Below, in pieces: positions 52,506 to 61,868 of a stretch of 64,000 bases of DNA. The first letter of the stretch is position 1; each line of letters opens with the position of its first letter. The stretch spans positions 1 through 64,000 of the forward strand of contig PLFX01000032.1 of assembly GCA_003138355.1 (NCBI GenBank). Direction: 5' to 3'. The notes below the pieces were generated by a model. That model ran no database searches and was not told where the DNA came from. It was given only the letters and a program-made list of their open reading frames with translations. The position numbers and the translations under genes were made by a program. Origin of the DNA: Solirubrobacterales bacterium. GTDB taxonomy: Bacteria; Actinomycetota; Thermoleophilia; Solirubrobacterales; Solirubrobacteraceae.

Positions 52506-53447
52506 TCAGCGGCGGCGGCGCTTGCGCTTCTTCGCCGCAGCGGGCGAGAGCGCAGGAGGCGGCGTCGGGACAGGCGCAAGCGGTCCGCGCGACGGCTCGT
52601 CGCGGCGCTGGCGCTGGCGCTGACCCGGGCCGCGGCCGGGGCCGCCGCGCGTCTGCGCGCCGCCACGTGGAGCCGGAACCCACGGGATCGCTTCGCCGGT
52701 CGGCCAGGCGGGTGGCATGACCAGACCGCCGATCTCGAGCAGCATCATGCCGACGCCGACAAGGAACAGGGCCTGGACGACCGGTAGCGGGACGATCGGG
52801 ATGATGAAGATGACCCCGCCGATGATCCCGATGATCCCCAGCACGCGGGTCAGCAGCCCGACGCGCATCGCGCGCAGGGCGACCAGCACGACGGTGACGG
52901 CGAGCACGAGCAGGCCGAGCTCGCCGAGCGCCCCGACGGCGACCCGGAAGGCGCCACCGTTCGCAGCGTTCCATGCGCTCGTGTCCTGGACCTTGCCGTG
53001 GACGAAGTTGTGGGCACCGATGACGAGTGCCACCCAGTAAGCGAAGGTCGCGACGCCGGCGAACGGCCCGGCATAGCGGGCGAGGGTACGCGTGACCGGC
53101 GAGACCGGAGCACCGCGCGCCGCGGCGGCGCCGAGCAGGTAGACCAAAGGCCAGGCGAGCAAAATCAACGCGACGGCCGAGATCAACCAGCCGACGATGA
53201 CCGGGACGGCGTGGTTGTTGAGGAAGTGCTCGATGATGGCGCGCGGATCGACCGCAGCGGCCTTCTTGCCGTGCTGGAGTGCCGGCGTCAGGCCCTGGAG
53301 GAGGCCGACCGACGGCTGCTTGGAGGCGACCAAGACCTCGACGACGATTTGGCCGGCGAGGTACAGGAGGCCGGAGGCGATCGCTAGGAGCGCGACGCGG
53401 CGGCGCTGAGCGCCCTCGATCTCGAGCTGGCGCTCGCGGTCTTCCAT
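52506..53447 (-). CDS. polytopic membrane protein with a basic low-complexity tail
   Basis: 313 residues. Five or six predicted helices from about 20 to 245, then a tail of about 60 residues rich in Gly, Arg, Pro and Gln ending KKRKRRRR, which could contact nucleic acid or anionic lipids. The N-terminal MEDRERQLEIEGAQRRR is charged. No family recognised with confidence. TACACT lies ten bases upstream of the ATG. It is upstream of the acetate transporter gene on the same strand. Confidence 0.7.
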   Translation of the reverse strand: MEDRERQLEIEGAQRRRVALLAIASGLLYLAGQIVVEVLVASKQPSVGLLQGLTPALQHGKKAAAVDPRAIIEHFLNNHAVPVIVGWLISAVALILLAWPLVYLLGAAAARGAPVSPVTRTLARYAGPFAGVATFAYWVALVIGAHNFVHGKVQDTSAWNAANGGAFRVAVGALGELGLLVLAVTVVLVALRAMRVGLLTRVLGIIGIIGGVIFIIPIVPLPVVQALFLVGVGMMLLEIGGLVMPPAWPTGEAIPWVPAPRGGAQTRGGPGRGPGQRQRQRRDEPSRGPLAPVPTPPPALSPAAAKKRKRRRR

Positions 53448-53524
53448 TTCGCGCGGGAGTGTACCTTCCGGTCGCTTGCGGCCATGCTGAGCATGCGCCG
53501 TGCGCGGTGCACTACGCTGCCCAT

Positions 53525-53791
53525 ATGGAAGGTTTTGGCGGCATGTTCGGCGACCCCGATGAGCTGCAGCGGCGGATGGCGGAGTTCGCCGAGCAGATGC
53601 AGGGCCAGCAGCGTCTCGCGTGGGCCGACAATGCGATCAAGCTCGCGGTCGACATGACGGTCGCAGCGATAAACAGAATCAACGTTCAGGGCAGCGCCGA
53701 GCAGCAGGCTCAGCAGATCCGCGCAGTGATGGCGCTGATCTTCCCCGAGGCCGTCACGCTCGTGCGCGAGGCGCGGTCCGGGCTGCAGTAA
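53525..53791 (+). CDS. 88-residue helical protein, function unknown
   Basis: Predicted mostly helical, Gln/Met rich: MEGFGGMFGDPDELQRRMAE at the N-terminus, then AEFAEQMQGQQRLAW and a segment ending FPEAVTLVREARSGLQ. It is cytosolic with no signal. The ATG at 53525 is fixed by TACGCT at 53513-53518, six bases upstream. Divergent from the membrane protein gene. Confidence 0.7.
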   Translation: MEGFGGMFGDPDELQRRMAEFAEQMQGQQRLAWADNAIKLAVDMTVAAINRINVQGSAEQQAQQIRAVMALIFPEAVTLVREARSGLQ

Positions 53792-53825
53792 ACAAGCCCG
53801 CCGCGCCCCTCGCGACGCGACGACC

Positions 53826-54059
53826 TCAGACGTCGAGGTCGTCGGTTTCGAAGTCCTCGTCTTCGAGCTCGTCGCCGTCGAGCTCGTCATCATCGACCTC
53901 GGCGAGCTCGTCGTCCTCGCCGAACAGGTCGTCGTCGTCCTCCGCGTACTCGGCGCGCGGGTCGAGCTGCACTTCCAGCCAGTCTCGATCCTGCGCGGTC
54001 GGTCCGTCGGGCGACCACTCGCGCTCGTCGGGACGCGGCGGCTGCGTGATCATCGACAT
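53826..54059 (-). CDS. 77-residue highly acidic protein
   Basis: The C-terminal half is almost entirely Asp/Glu with few hydrophobic residues (repeats such as DDELDGDELEDEDFE), which suggests a disordered, charge-based binding protein (for example a DNA mimic or chaperone tail). The N-terminal half is Pro/Arg rich. The gene has a clear Shine-Dalgarno GGAAAGGAG before the ATG. Function unknown. Confidence 0.6.
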   Translation of the reverse strand: MSMITQPPRPDEREWSPDGPTAQDRDWLEVQLDPRAEYAEDDDDLFGEDDELAEVDDDELDGDELEDEDFETDDLDV

Positions 54060-54242
54060 CTGCGCTCCTTTCCTTGGACTTGACCCTCAGCGAGTCGTGC
54101 CCTCAACAGATGGGCAGCGACCGTCCGTCGGGCGTTGCAGAAGTAAACGCTAATGGGAGCGGCGCCCCGGTGCCGTAACGACGCGGTAGGCGATTCGTCG
54201 AACACCTGGCAACGGCCGCTGCGGGTGCCGATCTGACTGGCA

Positions 54243-55262
54243 ATGGACCTGGGGCTGACACGGCTGCGCGCACACGCGACGGCGATCCTGGTCGCGGCGA
54301 GCGCCGCGCTTGCCGGGGCGGCCGCCGCGGCACCGTTCGGCGGTCATCACGCGCCGCTGATCCCCGCCGAGGCGTGCGCGCTGGTCGCGGTTTGCGCCGG
54401 CGTGACCTGGCGCTTCGGCGAGCGGTTCGGAGACTTCACGATCGTGGGACTGATCGGGACCGTGATCACACTCGTGGCGCTCACCGCGTCAACGGGCGCA
54501 AGCGGCCCAACCGGCGACGTGTTGCTGCTGCTCCTGCCCGCGCTCGTGGCCGCCTGCTTCCTGCCGTTGCGCTTCACGGTCGCTGCGCTCGCCCTCTGCT
54601 CTGGGGCATATCTCTGGGTCGTGGCGCAGACGATGACATTCGGCCCCGCGGCATTGTGGTGGCTCAGCGCGACCACGGTGCTCGCGAGCGCGAGCGCCAC
54701 TGTGGTTGTGTTGCGTCACGAGCTGACGGCGACGCTCGTCGAGCTGAGCGGCCTCGCGCGTCACGATGCGCTCACCGGGCTCGTCAACCGGCGCGAGTTC
54801 GACGAGCGTCTCGCCGAGGAGCTCGAGCGCTGTTCCCGCACACGCCAGAACTGCACGCTGCTGATGTGTGACCTCGACCGGTTCAAGCACGTCAACGACG
54901 TGCACGGGCACCTCGTCGGCGACATGGTTCTCAAGCGAGTCGCCCGCGATCTCCTCGCCGGCGTGCGTGCGATCGACACGGTCGCGCGCGTGGGCGGTGA
55001 GGAGATGGCGATCCTGCTCGTCGACTGCGCCTCCGCTGACGGCTATGAAGTGGCAGAGCGGCTGCGGCGGGCGGTGGCGGCGCGCCACGAAGACGGCCCG
55101 ATGGTCACGATCTCGATCGGCATCGCCGACAGCTCTGCAGCTGCGAGCGCTGCCGAGCTGGTGGGCGCAGCCGACGAGGCGCTCTATGCGGCCAAGCGCG
55201 CCGGCCGCGACAGAGTCGGCTACGGCGAGCGGGCGACCGGCCCCGTACTCTGGCCCGCCTAG
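54243..55262 (+). CDS. membrane-bound diguanylate cyclase (GGEEM)
   Basis: 339 residues. About six hydrophobic helices (residues 12-150) form a membrane sensor of MASE-like type, then a GGDEF domain from about 168: HDALTGLVNRREFDERLAEE, MCDLDRFKHVNDVHGH, and the active loop RVGGEEMAI. The inhibitory I-site RAID lies five residues before the loop. It makes c-di-GMP. GGEEM differs from GGEEF by one residue, so activity is probable but unproven. Confidence 0.88.
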   Translation: MDLGLTRLRAHATAILVAASAALAGAAAAAPFGGHHAPLIPAEACALVAVCAGVTWRFGERFGDFTIVGLIGTVITLVALTASTGASGPTGDVLLLLLPALVAACFLPLRFTVAALALCSGAYLWVVAQTMTFGPAALWWLSATTVLASASATVVVLRHELTATLVELSGLARHDALTGLVNRREFDERLAEELERCSRTRQNCTLLMCDLDRFKHVNDVHGHLVGDMVLKRVARDLLAGVRAIDTVARVGGEEMAILLVDCASADGYEVAERLRRAVAARHEDGPMVTISIGIADSSAAASAAELVGAADEALYAAKRAGRDRVGYGERATGPVLWPA

Positions 55263-55266
55263 CGGC

Positions 55267-55728
55267 TCAGAGCTCGGCGAGCGCGGCGAGCACCATCTCG
55301 TCGTGGGTCGCCGGCTTCACCTTGGGGAGCACGCGCGCGACCCTGCCGGCGGCGTCGATCACGAACGTCGTGCGTGAGTTGCCGAAGTAGTTGCGCCCGT
55401 AACGCGTCTTTTGCGCCCACACGCCGTACGCCTCGGCCACCGCGTGGTCGGGGTCGGCGAGCAGAGTGAAATCGAGCCCGTACTTGTCGACGAAGCGCCT
55501 GAGCGCCTTCACCGAGTCGGGCGAGACGCCGAGGACGACAGCGCCGCGCTCCGCGTAGGCGGCACGATGATCGCGAATCCCGCAAGCCTGGGTGGTGCAC
55601 CCCGGCGTGTCGGCCCTCGGGTAGAAGTAGAGGACCACCGGCTTGCCGCGCAGAGCAGAAAGCGTCACCGGAGCATCGTCCTGGTTGTGCAGCGTGAAGT
55701 CGGGGGCGAGGGTTCCCTCAGCGATCAT
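55267..55728 (-). CDS. bcp: thioredoxin-dependent thiol peroxidase (Bcp/PrxQ)
   Basis: 153 residues. Reduces H2O2 and organic hydroperoxides. YFYPRADTPGCTTQACGIRD holds the peroxidatic Cys and the resolving Cys five residues later, as in the atypical 2-Cys BCP subgroup; GRVARVLPKVKPATHDEMVL is the typical C-terminus. GGAGG Shine-Dalgarno precedes the ATG. It converges on the diguanylate cyclase gene with a four-base gap. Confidence 0.95.
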   Translation of the reverse strand: MIAEGTLAPDFTLHNQDDAPVTLSALRGKPVVLYFYPRADTPGCTTQACGIRDHRAAYAERGAVVLGVSPDSVKALRRFVDKYGLDFTLLADPDHAVAEAYGVWAQKTRYGRNYFGNSRTTFVIDAAGRVARVLPKVKPATHDEMVLAALAEL

Positions 55729-55744
55729 TCGAACCTCCAGTCGT

Positions 55745-56593
55745 TCACTTGAGCAGGCGCGAGAGGCGCCGGTCCTTGAGCACGCGGCCCTCGGTCTGGC
55801 AGCTCGGGCAGTAACTCATCACGTAGTCCTCGAAGCTGACCGACTCGAGCTTGGTCGTGCAGCGCGGGCATGGCTCGCCAGCGTGACGATGAACGGCCAG
55901 CGGCAGCGGCAGCTTGTCGGGCAGCGGCAGCGCAAGCGTGTGCTCGTAGTGATCGAGTGCTCCGCCGAGTGTCGCCCGGATCACTTCGCGCAACCGCGCG
56001 AGCTCTGCGGCCGTCAGGTCCGTGCCGCGCTTGAACGGTGAGATCCGCGCGCCCCAGAGGATCTCATCGACCCACGAGCGCCCGATGCCGGCGATCAGGT
56101 GCTGGTCGCGCAGCGCCGCGTAGAGCGGGCGCGGCTGCGCCAGGCGCTCGCCGAGGTCGGCCGGCGGGTCGGGCCAGGCCTCGGGACCGAGTCGCGCGAG
56201 CGACTCGTCGGACTCGATCTCGGCGAGCGGGAGCAGCTTCACCCAGGCCGCCTGCTTCGTGCCGAACTCGCGCAGGCGCAGCTCGGACCCGTTTGCCAGG
56301 CGTACCAGTAGGCGCGAGGTGCGGTCACGCGGGCCGGCGCGAGTCTCAAACAGCTGCAGGCGGCCGGCCGACATCAGGTGCACCAGCAGCCCGTGCCCGC
56401 CATCAAACTCGACGATCAGATGCTTGCCGCGCCGGCGCACGGCCTGCAGCGCTTGGCCGGTGAGCACGCTGAGCGGGGGCGCGAACGTCTTCAAGGTGTT
56501 GATGCCGGGTGCGAGCGCCGACTCGACAACGGCTCCTTGCAGCGCGCGGTCGAGCAACCGCGCGGTTATCTCGACCTCGGGCAGCTCGGGCAT
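55745..56593 (-). CDS. mutM: formamidopyrimidine-DNA glycosylase (Fpg/MutM or Nei-like)
   Basis: 282 residues. Removes oxidised purines by base excision. N-terminal PELPEVE with catalytic Pro2 and Glu3, RRRGKHLIVEF with the conserved Lys, the H2TH region, LIAGIGRSWVDEILW, and a C-terminal zinc finger with CPRC and CPSC. ATG at 56593 because Pro2 must be N-terminal; TACCCT lies six bases upstream. Follows bcp on the same strand. Confidence 0.93.
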   Translation of the reverse strand: MPELPEVEITARLLDRALQGAVVESALAPGINTLKTFAPPLSVLTGQALQAVRRRGKHLIVEFDGGHGLLVHLMSAGRLQLFETRAGPRDRTSRLLVRLANGSELRLREFGTKQAAWVKLLPLAEIESDESLARLGPEAWPDPPADLGERLAQPRPLYAALRDQHLIAGIGRSWVDEILWGARISPFKRGTDLTAAELARLREVIRATLGGALDHYEHTLALPLPDKLPLPLAVHRHAGEPCPRCTTKLESVSFEDYVMSYCPSCQTEGRVLKDRRLSRLLK

Positions 56594-56675
56594 GCTTCCA
56601 GGGTAGCCTGCGGTGAAGGCCGCGAGCACGCGGTTCGCACGCCGCGCCGGCGCGCGACGGGGTCACGTCGAGCGT

Positions 56676-58142
56676 CTAGGTTGCCGGCTTCGAGGAGCCT
56701 GGGATGTAGGCGCGGATCGCCGGGCCGTTATAGACCGTGCCGTCCGGGCCTGTCCACTGAACGCGCCAAACCCGCTGGGCGACGAAGTTACCGCTCGCAG
56801 ACCAGTAGCCGTTTGCGTCGGTCGTGGCGCTCAACAGCTTCGACCACGTCTTGCCGTGGTTCGAGGAGTACTGCACCATCAGCGGCGAGTCGCTGCCACC
56901 GTCGGGGCGCACGAGACCCCAGAAGGCGACCTTGGACCCGTTCTGGACGGTGACGGTCAACGGCACGGGATAGCCGTGGTAGAGCGGCTTTGGGTGCGCT
57001 GTCACGGTCTCCAGGCCGGTTTGGAAGCTCCCCTCGCCCGGGTTGGGGTCGTCCGTGAGCAGGTACTGGTCAAAGGACGCGACTCGCGGGTTCTTGTAAG
57101 CCATCTGCTCGGCGATCGCGTCGTACTCCGCTTGCTGGGCGACCGGTACGCCGAGCAATAGATTGGGCTTGCTCTGGACCCCGTACTCGGTGATGTAGAT
57201 CGGCAGGTGAGCCGGTAGAGCGCCGGCGGCGGCCGCCTTGTCGAGCGCGCTCGAGAGCTGCCCCAACGACGCCATCGTCACGTCGTCCGCGCCGTCGAGA
57301 TAGCTGGGCGGCACCCAGTACGGGCCCTGCTTCTGGTCGTAGGGGTGCTGCGCGTAGCCGGCCGCGGGGATCCGCCCGCAGCCAGCCGAGCGCTGGTAGC
57401 TCGAGCTCAGGCACAGCGCCGCCCGCATGAACGTGAGCGGCGCGACGATGTCGTACGGCTTGTTGCCGACCGGGGAGGTCTCGCCGAACAGCACCTTCAT
57501 CCCGCTGAAGTTGCCCGACGCCTTCAGGCCGGCGTAGCCTTTGAGCCACAGGTTGCGGTAGATCACCGCCGACTCGACCTGGTTGTGGACGTACTGCGGT
57601 AGCAGCATCTGCGGCTGGTTCGGCTCGTTCCAGATCGAGTACAGCTTCACGTAGCTGCCGAACTCACGGCCGACCGCCTGGAGAAATTGGCCGTAGTAGG
57701 TCGGATTCGGGTTCGTCACGATCGCGTCCAGCTTCTGGCGCATGCTCTCGTGCTTGATGTGGGTCGTCGCGCACGCCGAGGCCCAGCAAGGTGCGGCGCC
57801 GGTCACGGTCAGGAGCACGGTCCAGTGCAGCGTCTGCGCTTCCTGGATCAAGTAGTAGTACTGGTCCCAGTTGTAGCTCGCCGGGTTCGTGAGGTCGACG
57901 TGGGGCACCTTGCGGGCGTGCTTGTTGGGCGCGACGTCCTGCCAGACGAGCTGGAGGCGCAGCGCGTGGACGCCCAGCCGCAGGAGCTGCGGCACCGTGG
58001 CCGCCCGCCCGGCCGTGTTGAGCAGCTGCTGCGGAGCCTCGAAGAAGGCGATCTGCGACTGCGATGCCGAGGCGACTGGAGCGCCGGCAAGCGAGAGCGC
58101 AAGGACGGCGCAGACGATCGCTGTTGACTTTGACAGGTGCAT
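56676..58142 (-). CDS. secreted clan GH-A glycoside hydrolase (GH5/GH39-like)
   Basis: 488 residues. Signal peptide at about 6-27 (AIVCAVLALSLAGAPVASA), a TIM barrel with LRLQLVWQDVAPN, YSIWNEPNQPQML carrying the acid/base Glu, GYAQHPYDQ and YITEYGVQS carrying the nucleophile Glu. The last 90 residues form a beta domain (YSSNHGKTWSKL) that may bind carbohydrate. Likely acts on plant or microbial polysaccharide outside the cell. The ATG at 58142 gives the signal peptide. Not in an operon with its neighbours. Confidence 0.8.
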   Translation of the reverse strand: MHLSKSTAIVCAVLALSLAGAPVASASQSQIAFFEAPQQLLNTAGRAATVPQLLRLGVHALRLQLVWQDVAPNKHARKVPHVDLTNPASYNWDQYYYLIQEAQTLHWTVLLTVTGAAPCWASACATTHIKHESMRQKLDAIVTNPNPTYYGQFLQAVGREFGSYVKLYSIWNEPNQPQMLLPQYVHNQVESAVIYRNLWLKGYAGLKASGNFSGMKVLFGETSPVGNKPYDIVAPLTFMRAALCLSSSYQRSAGCGRIPAAGYAQHPYDQKQGPYWVPPSYLDGADDVTMASLGQLSSALDKAAAAGALPAHLPIYITEYGVQSKPNLLLGVPVAQQAEYDAIAEQMAYKNPRVASFDQYLLTDDPNPGEGSFQTGLETVTAHPKPLYHGYPVPLTVTVQNGSKVAFWGLVRPDGGSDSPLMVQYSSNHGKTWSKLLSATTDANGYWSASGNFVAQRVWRVQWTGPDGTVYNGPAIRAYIPGSSKPAT

Positions 58143-58200
58143 CTCGGGTGACCGCACGCGAAGAAGTGAGCGTGCTCTGACCTCAACCCTAGTGGGCCCC

Positions 58201-58224
58201 AAAATGTCTCGCGCTTTCGCGCGA
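58201..58224 (-). terminator. GAAA-tetraloop hairpin after the aldehyde dehydrogenase gene
   Basis: On the minus strand TCGCGC-GAAA-GCGCGA, then GACATTTT. The GNRA loop makes a stable short hairpin between aldehyde dehydrogenase and the secreted glycosidase. A similar GC hairpin follows nhaA. Confidence 0.4.
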
Positions 58225-58253
58225 AACGATCACAAACAATCTGCGCTCAATAG

Positions 58254-59732
58254 TCAGCGCCCGTAGAGGAGCCGCAGGAGCCGTCCGATCGCCCGCGACC
58301 GGGATGCCCGGGCTGGGTACATCTGCGGTTCGTGGTCGGGCATCCAGCGCGGCGCGATCAGAATCGTCTGGGGTTGGGTGAACTTGCGGATGCCCTCCGC
58401 CGAGTGGCGCACACCGATGCCCGACTGCCTCAGGCCCCCCATCGGCGCCTCGAGGGCGAAGTAGTGGATCGCCGCGTCGTTGACGCAGACCGATCCGACC
58501 TTGAGGCGTCGCGCGAGCGCGATGCCCTCGTCCGCTGACGCGGCAAAGACCGCGGCGCCAAGGCCGTAAGGCGAGTCGTTGACCGCCGCGACGGCCTCGT
58601 CGGCGTCCGAGATCCGCCGCACCGCCAGCAACGGGCCAAAGGTCTCCTCGCGCATACAGGCCATGCCCTCGTCGGCGTCAGCGATCACAGTTGGAGCAAA
58701 GAAGCGCCCCGTTCCCTCGATTCGGCTGCCGCCAGTGGTGATGCGCGCTCCCTTCGCGCGCGCGTCGGCGACCTGCGCCTCGATCGTCTCGAGCTGGCGC
58801 GCCGCCGTGATCGCGCCGACCTCGACGCTCCCAGGGCCCGCCGGAGCGCCGCAGCGCAACGCCGCGACCTTATCCGTGAGGAGCTCGAGAAACGCCTCGT
58901 ACGCCGGCGCCTCGACGTAGACGCGCTCAATCGAGACGCACGTCTGTCCTGCGTTCAGCATGCCGTAGTAGGCGGCCACGTTCGTGGCGCGCGCGAGGTT
59001 TGCGCCGGCGAGCACGATCATCGCGTCCTTACCGCCCAGCTCGAGCGCAACCGGGGTGAGCGTCTGCGCAGCCCGCTCCGCGACCTTTCGCCCGCTCGCC
59101 GCCGAGCCCGTGAACATCACGAAGTCGACGAGATCGACGAGCGCGGCACCCGCGTCACCGCCGCCCGGGGCGACGCCGAGGACGCCCTCGGGTAGCCCGG
59201 CCTCGCGCAGGCCCTCCGCCATCAGCAGGGAGGTCAAGGGCGTCAGCTCGGACGGCTTGAGAATCACGCTGTTGCCGGCCACCAGCGCCGGCAGGCAATC
59301 TCCGAAGGAGTTGATCAGCGGGTAGTTCCAGGGACCGATCACGCCGACCAGCCCGCGCGGCAAGTAGCGCGTGACGAGCGTGCGCCCAAAGACGAGCGGG
59401 CTGCGCGAGAGCGCACGCTGCTCGGCGAGGAAGCGGCCTGCGTTTCGCGACCAGTAGCTGAGCGCCGACAGCGCGTAGGCGAGCTCCAGGGTCTGCGCGT
59501 CTTCGTGGGTCTTGCCGGTCTCCGAGATGAGCGTTTCGATCACGCGCGCGGAGTTCGCCAACAGCCAGCGGCGCATCTCGTCGAGCACAAGCGAGCGCCC
59601 CTTCGTACCCAGCGCCTCCCAGCCCGGCTGGGCGGCACGGCCCTTGCGGGCCAGCTCGGCGAGCGCGGCCGCGTCCGTCTCGGGCACGCTCGCGAGATGG
59701 GCGCCCGTCGCTGGAGCGCTGATCTCGAGCAT
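58254..59732 (-). CDS. aldehyde dehydrogenase
   Basis: 492 residues of the NAD(P)-dependent ALDH family. PWNYPLINSFGDCLPALVAGN (cofactor and early core), FTGSAASGRKVAERAA, catalytic Glu in VALELGGKD, catalytic Cys in NAGQTCVSIERVYVE, and EETFGPLLAVRR. Similar to succinate-semialdehyde or aliphatic ALDHs; the substrate is unresolved. A basic C-terminal tail follows. Start ATG at 59732; the PPIase gene ends just downstream on the same strand. Confidence 0.92.
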   Translation of the reverse strand: MLEISAPATGAHLASVPETDAAALAELARKGRAAQPGWEALGTKGRSLVLDEMRRWLLANSARVIETLISETGKTHEDAQTLELAYALSALSYWSRNAGRFLAEQRALSRSPLVFGRTLVTRYLPRGLVGVIGPWNYPLINSFGDCLPALVAGNSVILKPSELTPLTSLLMAEGLREAGLPEGVLGVAPGGGDAGAALVDLVDFVMFTGSAASGRKVAERAAQTLTPVALELGGKDAMIVLAGANLARATNVAAYYGMLNAGQTCVSIERVYVEAPAYEAFLELLTDKVAALRCGAPAGPGSVEVGAITAARQLETIEAQVADARAKGARITTGGSRIEGTGRFFAPTVIADADEGMACMREETFGPLLAVRRISDADEAVAAVNDSPYGLGAAVFAASADEGIALARRLKVGSVCVNDAAIHYFALEAPMGGLRQSGIGVRHSAEGIRKFTQPQTILIAPRWMPDHEPQMYPARASRSRAIGRLLRLLYGR

Positions 59733-59739
59733 GCTGGGG

Positions 59740-60183
59740 CTACTGGTCGAGCGTCACGTGGTCGATGCCGACGGGCGTTGTCGGGCGGTCACGGTCGTCG
59801 GTTTCGACGCCTTCGATCGCATCGACCACGTCGATCCCAGCTACGACCTGGCCGAACACGGTGTGCTTGCCGTCGAGCCACGGGCATTCCGACGCTGTGA
59901 CGATGAAGAACTGTGAGCCGTTCGTGTTGCGGCCGGCGTTCGCCATCGCGAGGACGCCGCGAACTACCTTGTGGTCGTTGATCTCGTCGTCGAACGTATA
60001 GCCGGGGCCACCGGTGCCGGTGCCCTGCGGGCAACCTCCCTGAATCATGAAATCGGGGATCACCCGGTGGAAGATCAGGCCGTCGTAGAAACCGTCCCCA
60101 GCGAGCTTGCGGAAGTTCGCGACCGTCTCGGGCGCGTCCTCGTCAAAGAGCTCGAGGACGAGCTCGCCTTCGGTCGTTGTCAT
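59740..60183 (-). CDS. cyclophilin-type peptidyl-prolyl isomerase
   Basis: 147 residues from ATG at 60183; a TTG five codons earlier is possible. Accelerates proline isomerisation in folding. [21 protein letters not shown] and [23 protein letters not shown] are the active-site segments, with the catalytic Arg in FHRV. No signal, so cytosolic. It lies eight bases upstream of the aldehyde dehydrogenase on the same strand. Confidence 0.93.
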   Translation of the reverse strand: MTTTEGELVLELFDEDAPETVANFRKLAGDGFYDGLIFHRVIPDFMIQGGCPQGTGTGGPGYTFDDEINDHKVVRGVLAMANAGRNTNGSQFFIVTASECPWLDGKHTVFGQVVAGIDVVDAIEGVETDDRDRPTTPVGIDHVTLDQ

Positions 60184-60325
60184 CGTGGCTGTCGACAAGG
60201 CTGCGGGGCCGGCCGTGCGCTCGGGTGGTGCGTCCTACCCGTGTTGCGCCGGCCTCCTCGCCGGCTCACCAAGCGGGTGTCCCGCTCATTGTATGCGCTT
60301 CGCGCTGGCGTGAGCGAGCGTGGCC

Positions 60326-61750
60326 TCAAGGGAGCCCGCAGCGCTCGAATGCGAGCTGGTGGCCGGCCACCGTGACGCCGCTGACGCTCTCGATGACGCG
60401 GTCGGCCTCAGGGGCCGGCACGCTGAGCAGGGCGAAGCGCTCGAGCACGGTGACGTCGCTCACGGCCTCGCCGTCGAGCCCCGTCGCGTGCGTGATAGCC
60501 GAGACGAGGTCGGAGACGGCGATCCCAGCCGCTCGCCCGCCGCTCGCGATCAGCCGCGCGCGAGGCTCGTCCGCCGGACGCTTGACGTGCGGCTTCTCGT
60601 GGCGGCGCGCCGGGGCCGCGACCTTCGCCGGGGGCGCGTGGGCCCCCGGCGTCCATGGGGCGATCTTCGTGCCGATGTGACGTTCGATCGCTTCGAGCTC
60701 GCGCTTCTGACGGTCCTCGACGAAGGTGATCGCGCGGCCTGAGCGCCCGACGCGCCCGGTCCTGCCGATCCGGTGCACGTAGGTGTCCGGCGTGATGGGG
60801 ACGTCGAAGTTGATCACGTGCGTGACGGTCGAGATGTCGAGCCCGCGCGCCGCAACGTCGGTCGCGACGAGGATCGGCACGCGACTGGCCTTGAAGGCGA
60901 GCATGACGCCGTCGCGTTGCCCCTGGGTGAGGTCACCGTGCAGCGCGCGGACGTTGAGTCCCTTGTCACGGAGCGTGCGGAACAGCTGGTCGCAGCGGAT
61001 CTTGGTGCGCACGAAGACGATCGCCTGGTCGGGCTGTTCGGCGCCCAGCACCTCGACGAGCTTCGCCGCCTTCTCGCGCGTCTCGATCGGGAGCTGGAAC
61101 TGCTCAACGGTGTCGATCGTGAGCGTCGCCGCCTCGACCGCCACGACCAGCGGGTCGTACATGTAGTGGTCCGCGAGCTTGCGCACCGCAGTCGGCATCG
61201 TCGCCGAGAAAAGCGCCGTCTGGCGTCCCGTCGGCGTGGCGGCGAGGATTCGTTCCACGTCTTCGAGGAAGCCGAGGTCGAGCATCTCGTCGGCCTCGTC
61301 GAGCACGACGAACCGGCAGTCGGCGAGCTGGAGCGAGCCGCGCGAGACGAGGTCGAGGACGCGCCCGACGGTGCCGACCACGACGTGGCCCCCTGTTCGT
61401 AGCTGTGCCTCCTGGTTGCGGATCGGCGCGCCGCCGAAGACAGCCACGACGTCAACCCCACGCGTGGTGCCATACGTACGGATCGCCTGAGTCACCTGGA
61501 TGCAGAGCTCGCGCGTCGGTGTCAGCACGAGCGCCTGGACGGTCTCGAGCGACGGGTCGACGTGCTCGATGATCGGGAGGCCAAAGGCCGCGGTCTTGCC
61601 GGTGCCGGTCTGGGCCTGGCCGATGATGTCGCGTCCAGCCAAGAGCGGTGGGATCGCCTGGTCCTGTATCGGGCTCGGGGTTTCGTAGCCCACCTCGTGC
61701 ACGGCCGCGAGCACGGGGGCGGACAGACCGAGATCTTCGAAGCTGGCCAT
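60326..61750 (-). CDS. deaD: DEAD-box ATP-dependent RNA helicase with DbpA-like C-terminus
   Basis: 474 residues. Helicase motifs: Q motif with PSPIQDQAIPPLL, AQTGTGKTAAF (I), PTRELC (Ia), DEADEMLD (II), SATMP (III), then HRIGRTGRVGRSG (VI). The C-terminal 100 residues, after a basic Pro/Ala linker, resemble the DbpA RNA-binding domain (VSDLVSAITHATGLDGEAVSDV). Unwinds structured RNA, for example in ribosome assembly or cold adaptation. ATG at 61750 with TAAGCT six bases upstream. Confidence 0.92.
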   Translation of the reverse strand: MASFEDLGLSAPVLAAVHEVGYETPSPIQDQAIPPLLAGRDIIGQAQTGTGKTAAFGLPIIEHVDPSLETVQALVLTPTRELCIQVTQAIRTYGTTRGVDVVAVFGGAPIRNQEAQLRTGGHVVVGTVGRVLDLVSRGSLQLADCRFVVLDEADEMLDLGFLEDVERILAATPTGRQTALFSATMPTAVRKLADHYMYDPLVVAVEAATLTIDTVEQFQLPIETREKAAKLVEVLGAEQPDQAIVFVRTKIRCDQLFRTLRDKGLNVRALHGDLTQGQRDGVMLAFKASRVPILVATDVAARGLDISTVTHVINFDVPITPDTYVHRIGRTGRVGRSGRAITFVEDRQKRELEAIERHIGTKIAPWTPGAHAPPAKVAAPARRHEKPHVKRPADEPRARLIASGGRAAGIAVSDLVSAITHATGLDGEAVSDVTVLERFALLSVPAPEADRVIESVSGVTVAGHQLAFERCGLP

Positions 61751-61868
61751 CGGGCCAGCTTACCCGTCAGCCTGCGCGGCGCCGCGCTCAGCGCGCGGCA
61801 CTCGCGCATACGCCCGGTGCGATACCGCACGGCGCGCCGGCGGACTTGCGCCTATCCTCTCTGCCCGC

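Noticed and set aside
54243..55262. Inactive GGDEF protein because of GGEEM
   Set aside because: Only the last residue of the loop differs, the metal-binding Asp of CDLDRF and an I-site are present, so it is kept as a probable active cyclase.
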